The translations under genes and the position numbers were made by a program. The notes beneath the pieces were generated by a model. The model saw nothing but the letters and a program-made list of their open reading frames with translations. It had not been told where the DNA came from and searched no databases. Below, in pieces: positions 9,004 through 17,357 of a stretch of DNA of 64,000 nt (positions are counted from its first letter, which is position 1; each line of letters starts with the position of its first letter). The DNA is taken from positions 124,001 through 188,000 of the forward strand of contig CAWJLE010000006.1 of the NCBI GenBank assembly GCA_963843645.1. The letters are read 5' to 3'. The DNA comes from CAWJLE01 sp963843645. GTDB lineage: Bacteria; Chloroflexota; Anaerolineae; DAOTYC01.

Positions 9004-10368
9004 CTATCCGTGCTTGCGGATCGTCGCCGCGATTTCGCTCAGCCTGCCCGCCACCGTGATCTTCGCCTGGACTCCAGCAGCGATGTCCGCCACGCGCATG
9101 TCATCCAGCGTAACGTCACCTTCGCGGTTGAACATGGAGCGCGGCAGGAAGACTCTTCCGTGCGGGTGCTCGCGCTCGAGGGCGCGACGGACGTCCTGGC
9201 CGGTGAGCAGACCCGAAACGGTGACCTGTGGCCCGAAGAAGTCGTTGACCACCGGCAGAACCCGAACCGTCGTGCCCAGCCACACGGCCAGCTCTCCGGC
9301 CAATTTGGTTAGGACCGGCGCGATCAGCGTGCCGCACACCAGGATCATTGGCTCCTGCGCGGATGGCGGCGCGGTATCGTGGCGCTTCATGCGTGTCCAG
9401 TTGTCCAGTAGCTTGCGCACCAGGCCGATGCCGTTCTCGATCTGGGGGAACCCATCATACGCGCGAGTGTCCGGCACGGGCCGATCGGCCAGCAGGTACC
9501 ACTCGTCCGAGGCGTAAACCCAGTGAACCTTGAAGCGCCGGCTGAAGTCGCGCTGCCACGCTTCGACCTGGTCGATCAGCGGGCCGGCCTCATCAGGGCG
9601 ATACATCCGCAGGCATTCGCCGCTGCCCGCGTCGGCGCCCTGGGCCTGAAATCGCGTCAATCCCACCGGCACTATGCCCACGGTGCGGACCGTCGGCCAC
9701 AGCCCGGCGAGGTCCGATATGGTCCGCGACAGCTCCGGGCCGTCGTTCAGACCGGGCGTGAGGACGATCTGCGCGTGGACCTTAACGTTCATGGATTCCA
9801 AAAAGCGGAGCGCCGGCAGAATCGGGGTCGCCTGCGGATTGCCGAGCAGGCGGCTGCGTAGCTCGGCATTTGTGGTATGCACAGAGACGTACAGGGGGCT
9901 GAGCCTCTGCTCCTGGATTCGGTACCAGTCCTCCATGGTCAGGTTGTTGAGGGTGATGAAGTTGCCGGTGAGGAAGGCCAGCCGATAGTCGTCGTCCTTG
10001 ACGTAAAGTGAACGCCGCATGCCTTTGGGCATGCCTTTGATGAAGCAAAAGCTGCAGTTATTCGCGCACGTGCGGACGCCGTCGAACGTCGGTTCGGCGA
10101 ACTCTATGCCCAGGTCCACGCCGTACTCGCGATCGACTTCGAACACGGCTTCTTCCTGCTCGGTTCCGTGGGCTGGGTCGGCATCGCGGCGGACCACGAT
10201 GCGCAGCAACTCGTCCGAGCCGTAGAAGCGGTAGTCGATGAGGTCGTGCAGGACGTGCCCGTTGATGCTGACGATCTGGTCGCCTGGCTGCAGACCCAGG
10301 TCCGCGGCGATGCTGCCCGGCTCGATTCGTGAGATGATGCCCTTCGGCTCAGACATGACAGATCTCAC
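9004..10368 (-). CDS. DUF512 family protein with PDZ and radical-SAM-like N-terminus
   Basis: A 454-residue cytosolic protein, full length for the family. Residues about 8-65 form a PDZ-like domain (I-x-R-I-E-P-G-S-I-A-A-D-L-G-L). A C-A-N-N-C-S-F-C cluster (CxxxCxxC) near residue 103 marks the radical-SAM-like iron-sulfur region, and residues about 240-445 are the DUF512 domain. The family is conserved in Firmicutes and Chloroflexota but its reaction is unknown. The GTG start overlaps the cmk stop as GTGA, implying translational coupling. An ATG four codons later is an alternative start. It is the last gene of the scpB - rluB-like - cmk operon. Confidence 0.88.
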   Translation of the reverse strand: MRSVMSEPKGIISRIEPGSIAADLGLQPGDQIVSINGHVLHDLIDYRFYGSDELLRIVVRRDADPAHGTEQEEAVFEVDREYGVDLGIEFAEPTFDGVRTCANNCSFCFIKGMPKGMRRSLYVKDDDYRLAFLTGNFITLNNLTMEDWYRIQEQRLSPLYVSVHTTNAELRSRLLGNPQATPILPALRFLESMNVKVHAQIVLTPGLNDGPELSRTISDLAGLWPTVRTVGIVPVGLTRFQAQGADAGSGECLRMYRPDEAGPLIDQVEAWQRDFSRRFKVHWVYASDEWYLLADRPVPDTRAYDGFPQIENGIGLVRKLLDNWTRMKRHDTAPPSAQEPMILVCGTLIAPVLTKLAGELAVWLGTTVRVLPVVNDFFGPQVTVSGLLTGQDVRRALEREHPHGRVFLPRSMFNREGDVTLDDMRVADIAAGVQAKITVAGRLSEIAATIRKHG

Positions 10369-11051
10369 GCGTCAGCGAGCAGGCGCAGGATCGCCTGGAC
10401 GACGCCGTCGGCGTCGAGGTCATCCGTGAGAAGGATCGTCGCGTCGTCGGCTGGTCGAAGCGGCGCCGCAGCTCTGGTCGAGTCGATCTGGTCTCGGCGC
10501 AGCGTGGAAGCCAGGATGTCGTCGTAGTTGCAATCTCGACCGCGAGCCAGAAGCTCCTGGTGCCGGCGCCGGGCGCGCTCTTCGGCGCTGGCGTCCAGGT
10601 AGACCTTCAGGTTGGCGTCGGGCAGGACGACGGTGCCGATGTCTCGGCCGACCATGACGACCCGTCCCTTCAGGCCGATTGCGCGCTGCTGTGCGGTGAG
10701 CGCCTTTCGCACGCCGACGTAGGCCGACACGGGCGAGACTGCCTTCTCGACTTCGGGCCGGCGGATGTCCCAAGTGACGTCTGTGCCGTCCACCCACACG
10801 TCGTATTGGCGCCCATCAGCCACACTCGGTGGGGTTACTTCGATTTGAATGGACGCGGCCAGGCCCGTGACCGCGGGCTCGTCCTCTATGGGGACGCCAC
10901 GTTTAATGGCGACCCAGGTCACCGCGCGGTACATCACGCCCGTGTCGAAGTAGAGGTATCCGAGCCGCTGGGCCAGTTTCTGGCCGACAGTGCTCTTGCC
11001 TGACGCCACCGGTCCGTCGATGGCGATCGTCGATGCGGCTACAGTGTTCAT
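10365..11051 (-). CDS. cmk: Cytidylate kinase
   Basis: A 228-residue protein of normal length. It phosphorylates CMP and dCMP with ATP in pyrimidine nucleotide recycling. The P-loop G-P-V-A-S-G-K-S-T lies at residues 13-21, followed by the family motif Y-F-D-T-G-x-M-Y-R-A-V-T. Downstream, G-R-D-I-G-T-V-V and the D-A-S-x-E-E-R-A-x-R-R lid region are present. GAGG lies 7 bases before the ATG. The start is 9 bases after the pseudouridine synthase stop and the stop overlaps the DUF512 start, so the genes are co-transcribed. Confidence 0.95.
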   Translation of the reverse strand: MNTVAASTIAIDGPVASGKSTVGQKLAQRLGYLYFDTGVMYRAVTWVAIKRGVPIEDEPAVTGLAASIQIEVTPPSVADGRQYDVWVDGTDVTWDIRRPEVEKAVSPVSAYVGVRKALTAQQRAIGLKGRVVMVGRDIGTVVLPDANLKVYLDASAEERARRRHQELLARGRDCNYDDILASTLRRDQIDSTRAAAPLRPADDATILLTDDLDADGVVQAILRLLADA

Positions 11052-11060
11052 CAGCGTTCC

Positions 11061-12488
11061 TCAGCGCTTTGGTTTTCGTGTCCCCGGCGTCTTTCTTCCG
11101 GATGTTTCAGGGCGTCTTGCCGCGGACCTGTCGGAGCGTCCGGAGCTGGGTCCGCCTGAGCGCTTCGCGGCCGGTTTTGGCCTGGCCCGGCGTGTCTCGT
11201 CACCGGTGGCGCTTCTGGTGGGACGCTCTGGGTTCGCATGACGATCCGAGGGCGCCGCGGGCCGCTCGCTGCGGCTCGACGCGGGGTACTCTCGACGCCG
11301 GCGTTCCCTGGGGCCCGCCGGCTCGTCGGGGAGTTCGTCGGGGCGGGCCTTTCGCCCAGAAACAGGCCGGCGGCGGCCGGCGGCGATTTCCTCGCTGCGT
11401 CGAAATGCGGCGTCGAGCGCCTTGCGGCTGGCGGAGCGTCGATCCGGTCGCTCCGGCCGGTCGTCCCGGTCGCGGCGCTTGCGCGGGCGATCGTCCACCT
11501 CTTCGCTGCTGCGCCGCTTGTCCTGCGCCGTCGGGCCGGTTCGAGATCGATCGGAGGGATCCGCCGCCCCACGACCGGCTTTGTCAGCTGCGCGGTAGGT
11601 CCGGCGGTATTCCGGCGCGTCATTCCGGCGGCCCCGGGTTGGCCCTTCGGCCACGTCGCGTCGAGCGGAGCGGACGGCAACGGCGCCTGCCATGCGACGA
11701 CCGCGTGGCCCTCGTGCACCACGCCGTTCCGGCTGACCGGCGGCCAGGAGGAGTGCCTTCACTTCCGCCGGGGTCAGGAAGCGGTATTGACCCTGGGGCA
11801 GATCTCCGAGAGCCAGCGGGCCGATGGCGACTCGGATGAGACGCCGCACGGGGTGCCCGATCTGCTCGAACATCTGACGGATCTGACGTTTGCGTCCCTC
11901 ACGGATGACCACTTTCAGCCACGAGGCTCCCTCTTCGGCGAACGGCAGCTTTTCGCGACGGAGCACGGCCTCGGGGATGAACTCGATCTCCGCCGGGCCG
12001 GTCGGCCCGTCCTCCAGCTGGATACCGCGACGCAGTCTCTTCAACGCGGGGTCGGGCGGAACGCCCCGCACCAGCGCCCGATATTCGCGGGCGTGCCCGT
12101 AACGGGGGTGAGTCAGTCGTTCGGTCATCTCGCCATCGTTGGTGAGCAGGATCAAGCCTTCGCTCTCCACGTCCAGGCGCCCGACCGGGTAGACTCGTTC
12201 GTGGACAGGCACCAGGTCCAGCACGGTAGTGCGGCCACGCTCGTCACTGGCGGCGGACAGCACCCCCACAGGCTTGTTGAGCAAGATGTAGATGTGCCGC
12301 TCCGCCCGGGGCAGCGGCATACCGTCCACACGGATCTCGTCCAGCGACGGATCGACCTGCACGCCCATTTCCACCACGACCCGGCCGTTGACCTGCACAC
12401 GGCCGGCGGCGATGATCTCCTCACTGGCCCGCCGCGACGCAATGCCGGCGGCCGCCAGAATCTTCTGCAAACGTTCGGTGGGGCTCAA
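11061..12488 (-). CDS. RsuA/RluB-family pseudouridine synthase with a long basic tail
   Basis: A 475-residue protein predicted to isomerise uridine to pseudouridine in ribosomal RNA. An S4 RNA-binding domain covers residues 1-60. The catalytic V-G-R-L-D-V-E-S-E-G-L-I-L-L motif has its Asp near residue 106, and G-R-K-R-Q-I-R-Q-M-F lies near residue 200. Family members usually end near residue 250. Here about 220 more residues follow, very rich in Arg, Pro, Asp, Ser and Ala, likely disordered and positively charged. I chose the TTG at 12488: GGAAGGAGAGG precedes it and it overlaps the scpB stop as TTGA. RluB-like specificity (23S) is likely but cannot be fixed from sequence. Confidence 0.88.
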   Translation of the reverse strand: MSPTERLQKILAAAGIASRRASEEIIAAGRVQVNGRVVVEMGVQVDPSLDEIRVDGMPLPRAERHIYILLNKPVGVLSAASDERGRTTVLDLVPVHERVYPVGRLDVESEGLILLTNDGEMTERLTHPRYGHAREYRALVRGVPPDPALKRLRRGIQLEDGPTGPAEIEFIPEAVLRREKLPFAEEGASWLKVVIREGRKRQIRQMFEQIGHPVRRLIRVAIGPLALGDLPQGQYRFLTPAEVKALLLAAGQPERRGARGPRGRRMAGAVAVRSARRDVAEGPTRGRRNDAPEYRRTYRAADKAGRGAADPSDRSRTGPTAQDKRRSSEEVDDRPRKRRDRDDRPERPDRRSASRKALDAAFRRSEEIAAGRRRPVSGRKARPDELPDEPAGPRERRRREYPASSRSERPAAPSDRHANPERPTRSATGDETRRARPKPAAKRSGGPSSGRSDRSAARRPETSGRKTPGTRKPKR

Positions 12489-13015
12489 ATGGCCTCTCCT
12501 TCCAAGGGTGGGAGCTGATCGAGACCGGTCAGCCCAAAGTGCTGCAGGAACTGGCACGTAGTGCCGTACAGGATTGGGCGGCCGGCCTGCTCCAGGCGCC
12601 CCACCTCTTCAATCAACTCGTGGCTGAGCAGCGTCCGCAGCACGCCGTCGCAATTCACGCCGCGAATGGCCTCAATCTGCGCCCTCGTGATGGGTTGGCG
12701 GTAGGCGATGATGCCCAGCGCCTCCAGCGCCGCCGACGACAGCCGGGTCGTCAGGTCGAGGCCAAGGAACTTCTGGATGTAAGGCGCCATGTCAGACGCG
12801 CTGACGAGCTGCACCAGGTCTCGGCTTCGCTGCAGCCGAAAGCCATGCCCGGACAGGTCTGCCTGCAGTGCCGCCAGCGCTGTTTCGACTTCCTCGTCGG
12901 GCGCCTCGACGGACGCGGCCAGCCGTGCCACGGTCACCGGCCCGTCAGCCACGAAGAGCAGGCCCTCCAATATCATCTTGAGGGGGATGCCGCAATCAGT
13001 TTTGTTTTCTTCCAC
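12485..13015 (-). CDS. scpB: Segregation and condensation protein B
   Basis: A 176-residue winged-helix protein, partner of ScpA and SMC in chromosome condensation. It opens with L-K-M-I-L-E-G-L-L-F-V-A-D-G-P-V and carries the typical A-L-E-A-L-G-I-I-A-Y-R-Q-P-I-T-R-A-Q-I segment near residues 100-118, then R-G-V-N and G-R-P-I-L-Y-G-T-T. The start is GTG at 13015 with only a weak ribosome site. It is the first gene of a four-gene operon; its stop overlaps the next start. ScpA is not in the window, though the two are often adjacent. Confidence 0.93.
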   Translation of the reverse strand: MEENKTDCGIPLKMILEGLLFVADGPVTVARLAASVEAPDEEVETALAALQADLSGHGFRLQRSRDLVQLVSASDMAPYIQKFLGLDLTTRLSSAALEALGIIAYRQPITRAQIEAIRGVNCDGVLRTLLSHELIEEVGRLEQAGRPILYGTTCQFLQHFGLTGLDQLPPLEGEAI

Positions 13016-13040
13016 GACCTGCCATACCTGTTCTGTCTTT

Positions 13041-13068
13041 TGCCTCCGCTCTCACCTTTGGTATAATC
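13041..13068 (+). promoter_or_regulatory. sigma70-type promoter of the lipoprotein gene
   Basis: TTGCCT (13041-13046) and TATAAT (13063-13068) are 16 bases apart, reading toward the lipoprotein gene and away from scpB. The expected transcript start near 13075 gives a leader of about 65 bases. Confidence 0.65.
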
Positions 13069-13138
13069 ATGGTTCGCGGCTATTTGCGAGGATATTCCCG
13101 GGAACAATCAGCGCGTGCACTCGAGGAGGTTACGCTTC

Positions 13139-13699
13139 ATGTCGCTCACAAACAGAATCGCATTGGGATTATTTATTACCATCTTGATGCTGACCGTGGC
13201 CTGTCAGTCTCAAAGCTCGGCGGCGGGCCCTGAACTGCCCGGCGGTCCCGTTCAAGTCTCGGAGGAAGCCGCCAAGCGTCTGGACGAAAAGATCAATCAG
13301 GCCTTCCAACAAGGCCCGAGCAGCCAGTTTACCCTGTCCGCCACCGACGAGGAAGTCACGTCCTGGGCGGCGTTGCGCCTTGCCCCCCAGCCGGACTCGC
13401 ACATCGAAGACCCGCAAATTCGTTTCACTCAGGGAAAGGCGTTCGCCGCTGTGACGGTTACCGGGATACTGCCTTTCAAGCTTCGCATCAATATGGTTGG
13501 GTCCGTCTCCATCGTCGGGGACCAGCTGCAAATAAAGGTTGAAAAGAGCTCCGCGGGAATATTCCCTGTCCCCGGCATCGTGCTCGATTACCTGACCCAG
13601 ACCATCAACCAGACGATTATGGAGGCCCAGTTACAGGTCCAGGTCACCAGCGTCGACATCCTTGAGTCGCAGATCCTGATTGCCGGCAAGCTGCGCTAG
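13139..13699 (+). CDS. Lipoprotein of unknown function, possibly YpmS/LmeA-like
   Basis: A 186-residue exported lipoprotein. I chose the ATG at 13139 because GAGGAGG lies 9 bases before it. The signal peptide ends in a lipobox, L-T-V-A-C, so Cys 22 would be lipidated. The mature part has a Lys/Glu helix, then beta-rich segments (F-A-A-V-T-V-T-G, V-S-I-V-G-D-Q-L-Q-I-K-V) and a G-I-F-P-V-P-G-I-V-L-D-Y-L helix. This resembles small lipid-binding-like envelope proteins such as DUF2140/YpmS or DUF2993/LmeA, but I cannot assign a family with confidence. It converges with amaP across a 24-bp hairpin. Confidence 0.75.
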   Translation: MSLTNRIALGLFITILMLTVACQSQSSAAGPELPGGPVQVSEEAAKRLDEKINQAFQQGPSSQFTLSATDEEVTSWAALRLAPQPDSHIEDPQIRFTQGKAFAAVTVTGILPFKLRINMVGSVSIVGDQLQIKVEKSSAGIFPVPGIVLDYLTQTINQTIMEAQLQVQVTSVDILESQILIAGKLR

Positions 13700-13729
13700 G
13701 ATCGTCGTCAGACTTCTTTCCCGCGCAGT

Positions 13730-13783
13730 AGGGGCGGCCCTGTGTGGTCGCCCTGCCCGGGGCGACCACACAGGGCCGCCCCT
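13730..13783. terminator. 24-bp perfect hairpin between convergent genes
   Basis: Arms 13730-13753 and 13760-13783 are exact reverse complements with a 6-base loop. The + strand continues into a T-rich stretch (13787-13796), so it can act as an intrinsic terminator for the lipoprotein gene. It lies just beyond the amaP stop (13795). The GGGGCGGCCC-type arm also resembles dispersed palindromic repeats. Confidence 0.7.
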
Positions 13784-13794
13784 GCGTTCTTTTC

Positions 13795-14346
13795 TTACAT
13801 CGCGCTCTCTGAGTAGGGCGCGTGTTTTATTTCTACCGCTACCTTCTGCAGCTTCAGACCCATCTGCTTCTCGATAACTTCCTTGGCTACTTGCATGACC
13901 TCTTCCGTCTTCATAGGCACGTCGATTTCGGGACCGGTCTGCAGGTTCAACATCACGTCGACTCCGGAGCCTTTGGCCACGACCACCGGCCTGACGTTCG
14001 TCACGTCCTGCAGGCGGCTGATGTTGTACTCCAGCCGCTGCACGATTGACTCGATCGTTACCTTTGCCTCGCCGCCGCTGATCTGCTGGACCTGGATCGC
14101 GCGTGACGGTGTGCGCCGCACTTCGAGCCACAACAGGAGCAATGAGGCCAGCAAGACGAGCACCGCGATGACGACGACCGCCACGACGTGCCTCGGCGTG
14201 ATGCTGTTCTGCAGAGAGCTGGCGGCCTGGGACAAGGCGACCGTCGCTTTGCCGGGCATGAAGACGGCGAAGAAAACCAGAACGGGCATGGCGATAATGA
14301 GGACGATTAACACCACAATCGCGATGGCTCGGTTGACGACGTTCAT
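13795..14346 (-). CDS. amaP: Asp23-family membrane anchor AmaP
   Basis: A 183-residue inner-membrane protein. Two hydrophobic segments at about residues 6-28 and 52-74 flank a short loop. The rest is an Asp23-like cytoplasmic domain (A-K-V-T-I-E-S-I-V-Q-R-L-E, V-R-P-V-V-V-A-K-G-S-G-V-D-V). In Gram-positives AmaP anchors the envelope-stress protein Asp23; no separate asp23 lies here. I chose the ATG at 14346 because AGGAGG is 8 bases upstream; the TTG two codons earlier is not spaced correctly. A TATAAT at 14400-14405 on the minus strand could be its -10 box, but no good -35 is visible. Confidence 0.85.
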   Translation of the reverse strand: MNVVNRAIAIVVLIVLIIAMPVLVFFAVFMPGKATVALSQAASSLQNSITPRHVVAVVVIAVLVLLASLLLLWLEVRRTPSRAIQVQQISGGEAKVTIESIVQRLEYNISRLQDVTNVRPVVVAKGSGVDVMLNLQTGPEIDVPMKTEEVMQVAKEVIEKQMGLKLQKVAVEIKHAPYSESAM

Positions 14347-14444
14347 GAACAAAACCTCCTAACCCGCTGCGGTTCTTTCCTGCCAGGATATGTCTCTCGA
14401 TTATACACCAATTCCGGCTGTGGCGATAGTGTCGCTGCAGCGCT

Positions 14445-14472
14445 TTGACTTTTCCCCCATTCGGGTTATTCT
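14445..14472 (+). promoter_or_regulatory. Putative promoter of the surface-glycan block
   Basis: TTGACT (14445-14450) and TATTCT (14467-14472) are 16 bases apart. The predicted start near 14479 is just before the AAAGGG ribosome site of the aminotransferase gene. The following genes run on the same strand with small gaps to 31127. Confidence 0.5.
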
Positions 14473-14506
14473 ATGACCACCCGGCCTGACAGAAAGGGTC
14501 TTTCTC

Positions 14507-15610
14507 TTGATACCATTGACGGAACCGCTCCTCAACGGGCGCGAACTGGAATACGTGACCGAATGCATTCGGACGAACTGGGTCTCTTCGCTTGGTGCGT
14601 TCGTGACGCGTTTCGAGGAGGAGTTCGCGGCGTTCTGCAGTTGCCGGCACGGCATCGCCGTGAGCAACGGCACAGTCGCTTTGCACCTGTCGCTCGTCAC
14701 CCTCGGCATCGGCCCCGGCGATGAGGTGATCGTCCCAACCTTGACCTTCGTCGCTACCGCCAACGCAGTGCGATACACGGGCGCGACGCCGGTTTTTGTC
14801 GATTCGGAATCCGTATACCTGGAACATGGACCCTGCACGCGGTGGCGCGGCGGTCACCCCGCGAACCCGAGCGATCATGCCGGTCCACACCTATGGCCAT
14901 CCGGCGGACATGGATCCGATCCTGGAGACGGCTCGCCGCCATAACTCTGTGGTGATCGAGGATGCGGCCGAGGCGCACGGCGCCGAGTACAAGGGCCGCG
15001 CGGACAGGTCAGCCTGGGCGAGATGGGCTGCTTCAGCTTCTACGGGAACAAGATCATCACCACCGGCGAGGGTGGCATGGTCGTAACCAACGACGACGCA
15101 CTGGCGCGCGGGCCGAGTTCCTAAAGGATCACGCCATGTCCGTCGAGAAGCGCTATTGGCACCCCGAGATCGGATTCAATTACCGGCTGACGAACATCCA
15201 GGCGGCGCTGGGACTGGCCCAGCTCGAGCGTGTCGACGAGTTGATTGCTCTCCGGCGCCGGATCGCTGCGCAATACAACGAGCGAGTTGGCCGGAATACC
15301 CGGTTTGACCCTGCCGCCTGAAGCCCCGTGGGCCAAGAGCGTGTATTGGATGTACTCGGTGCTGATTGAGGACGACTACGGCTTCAGCCGCGACGCCGTG
15401 ATCGCCGGCCTCAAGGCTCAAGGCGTGGATACGCGGCCCTTCTTCTACCCGGCGCACACCATGCCTCCATACGATACGGGACAGCGCCTGCCTGTGGCAG
15501 AGTCCCTGAGCCGCCGGGGCATCAACCTCCCCTCCGGACCTACCCTGACCGGCGAACAAATTACGTACATTTGCCGCATCCTCCGCGAGAAAACGGCCTT
15601 CGGGAATTGA
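14507..15610 (+). pseudogene. DegT/DnrJ/EryC1/StrS sugar aminotransferase, four frame breaks
   Basis: Read across frames this is a complete PLP-dependent nucleotide-sugar aminotransferase of about 368 residues. It opens with I-P-L-T-E-P-L-L-N-G-R-E-L (TTG start, AAAGGG 8 bases upstream). G-T-V-A-L-H (PLP phosphate contact), V-I-E-D-A-A-E-A-H-G and G-C-F-S-F-Y-G-N-K (the N-K lysine binds PLP) follow, then the F-N-Y-R-L-T-N-I-Q-A-A substrate segment. The frame shifts at about 14803-14815 (+1), 15000-15010 (-1), 15105-15112 (-1) and 15283-15288 (+1). Every conserved motif survives on both sides of each break, which favours sequence error over true decay. The next gene is a formyltransferase, so the product may be a 4-amino sugar that is then formylated. 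Confidence 0.82.
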
Positions 15611-15661
15611 GATTTGGGCTCTGAGGTTGCGGATTTGCGCCGGGTAGACGTGGAGTCGCGG

Positions 15662-16504
15662 ATGGGAATCACTCAATCCGAAATCAAAGATCCCAAATCC
15701 CGCATCGTGGTCTTGTCTTATGAGAGCCTCTATTCCAGTATGATGATCGCGCACCTGCTGGAATCGCGACCCGGCCAGGTGGTCGGCATCGTCCTGTCAT
15801 CGTGCGTCGTCCAGGGCAAGGGCCTGTTCGGCAGCCTGATCTACGTTTTGCGGCGGGCCGGACCGGAGTTCTTCCTGCAGAAATCTTTGGAGACGGTGGA
15901 ATACAAGGTAATCGTGACCTTGTGGCGCCTCCTCGGGCGGCCGCGCAAGCAGCTGAGCGTGGCGGAAATGGCGCGCCGGCACGGCGTGCCGGTGATCGAG
16001 TCCGCGGACGTCAATCGGGCGGAGACGTTCCATTGGGTTGAGGCCTTGTCGCCAAGCCTGATCGCTTCGGTGTACCTGAATCAGCGGATCGGGCGCGATT
16101 TGTTGCATCTGCCCGGGTGCCGCACGATAAACATCCACCCGGCCCTCTTGCCCCGGCATCGCGGTCTCTTTCCATATTTCTGGGTCCTGGCTGAATCGGA
16201 GAACGAGACCGGCGTCACGGTGCATTACGTGGAAGAGAAGTTCGACACGGGCGCGATTCTCGCCCAGGAGCGCCTGGAGGTCAGACCTACCGACACGATT
16301 CAATCGCTGTCGCACCGCAGCGCCCTGATCGGTGGCCCGCTGCTCGTGCAGGCGGTGGACGCGGTCGCTGCGGGCGAGGCCGGAATTCCCCAGTCCGCTC
16401 CCGACGCGTCGTATCATTCCTGGCCCACACACGTCGCCTACGTTCGCTTCCGCCGCGCCGGCCGAAAATTCGGGGGCATTCGGGATCTGATGAGTCACAT
16501 GTAG
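15662..16504 (+). CDS. Formyltransferase-fold enzyme, likely sugar N-formyltransferase
   Basis: A 280-residue protein with the N10-formyltetrahydrofolate-dependent formyltransferase fold. The catalytic signature N-I-H-P-A-L-L-P-R-H-R-G (Asn and His) lies near residues 157-168, and F-D-T-G-A-I carries the expected Asp near residue 196. The C-terminal half lacks the tRNA-binding domain of methionyl-tRNA formyltransferase, and the gene follows a sugar aminotransferase, so formylation of an amino sugar is the likely role. The start is uncertain: ATG 15662 has GGAG 6 bases upstream; an ATG at 15614 and a GTG near 15708 are alternatives. It may also act on another amine. Confidence 0.75.
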   Translation: MGITQSEIKDPKSRIVVLSYESLYSSMMIAHLLESRPGQVVGIVLSSCVVQGKGLFGSLIYVLRRAGPEFFLQKSLETVEYKVIVTLWRLLGRPRKQLSVAEMARRHGVPVIESADVNRAETFHWVEALSPSLIASVYLNQRIGRDLLHLPGCRTINIHPALLPRHRGLFPYFWVLAESENETGVTVHYVEEKFDTGAILAQERLEVRPTDTIQSLSHRSALIGGPLLVQAVDAVAAGEAGIPQSAPDASYHSWPTHVAYVRFRRAGRKFGGIRDLMSHM

Positions 16505-16510
16505 AAGATC

Positions 16511-16627
16511 GTGATGCGTAGTGCGTAATGCGTAATGGGTAATCGCGCTCTCTGCCTCTAGGATGACTATCGCGCATCATGGGTTGTCATTAGTATCACG
16601 CATTACGCATTACGCAGTGCGCGTCAC
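16511..16627. repeat. Imperfect inverted repeat of GCGTAAT units
   Basis: Arms 16511-16536 and 16602-16627 pair at 23 of 26 positions with a 65-base spacer. Each arm holds tandem GCGTAAT-type heptamers, a pattern of dispersed short repeats seen in many bacterial genomes. It fills the 151-base gap between the formyltransferase and GT2 genes and has no T-run. Confidence 0.6.
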
Positions 16628-16655
16628 GTATCATGTGCCACAGAGAGAGGTTTGA

Positions 16656-17357
16656 GTGAAGGCATCCATCATCCTGCCCACTTACAACGAGCGCGACAAC
16701 ATCGTCGAGCTCATTGATGCCATTCGCGGGCACGTCGAGCCGGCCCGGCTCGAGTACGACGTGGTCGTCGTCGATGACAACAGCCCGGACGGGACGGCCG
16801 CCGTCGTGCAGGAGCATTTCTCGAACGATCCGCGCGTGCGGGTGCTCGTCCGCCACGAGCGCGGCCTGGCCACCGCTGTCCGCCACGGCATCACGCACTC
16901 GGATGGTGAGATCATCGTGGTCATGGACACTGATTTTAATCACGATCCCAAGATGATCCCGCAGATGGTGAAGTTCCTGGAATACTACGACCTGATCATC
17001 GGTTCTCGTTTCGTCATGGCCGGCGGCATGGAAGACACGTTCCGCTATTACTCGAGCTTCATGTATAATCTAGTCATTCGGCTCATGTTCCGCACCCAGG
17101 TGCAGGACAATCTGAGCGGCTTTTTCTCGATCTACCGCTGCCATCTGATGGAGCTTGACCTGGACAAAATCTTCTACGGCTACGGCGACTACTTCATCCG
17201 GCTGCTCATCACCGCGTGGCGCAAGCGGCTGGCTATGCTGGAGGTGCCGGTCTATTACCGGTTGCGGCGCCACGGGCACAGCAAAACCCAGTTCGTGCGC
17301 ACGTTCGCGCAGTACACGCTGTCCGTCCTGCGTCTGAGGTTAAAGGGGGTTCACTAA
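16656..17357 (+). CDS. GT2 polyprenol-phosphate sugar synthase (DPM1-like)
   Basis: A 233-residue cytosolic or peripheral enzyme that should transfer a sugar from a nucleotide donor to polyprenol phosphate. The GT-A core shows I-I-L-P-T-Y-N-E-R-D-N-I (residues 5-16), V-V-V-D-D-N-S-P-D-G-T and V-V-M-D-T-D-F-N-H-D-P (the D-x-D-like metal site). The segment Q-D-N-L-S-G-F-F-S-I-Y-R near residue 150 is typical of dolichol-phosphate mannose synthases. No C-terminal membrane helices are present, so it is the short single-domain type. GTG start with AGAGG upstream. Its lipid-linked product is the usual donor for the GT39/GT87-type membrane transferases that follow. Confidence 0.9.
   Translation: MKASIILPTYNERDNIVELIDAIRGHVEPARLEYDVVVVDDNSPDGTAAVVQEHFSNDPRVRVLVRHERGLATAVRHGITHSDGEIIVVMDTDFNHDPKMIPQMVKFLEYYDLIIGSRFVMAGGMEDTFRYYSSFMYNLVIRLMFRTQVQDNLSGFFSIYRCHLMELDLDKIFYGYGDYFIRLLITAWRKRLAMLEVPVYYRLRRHGHSKTQFVRTFAQYTLSVLRLRLKGVH

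Noticed and set aside
13730..13783. 24-bp hairpin as an insertion-sequence end
   Set aside because: No transposase, no target duplication and only one copy seen in the window; its position fits a terminator between convergent genes.
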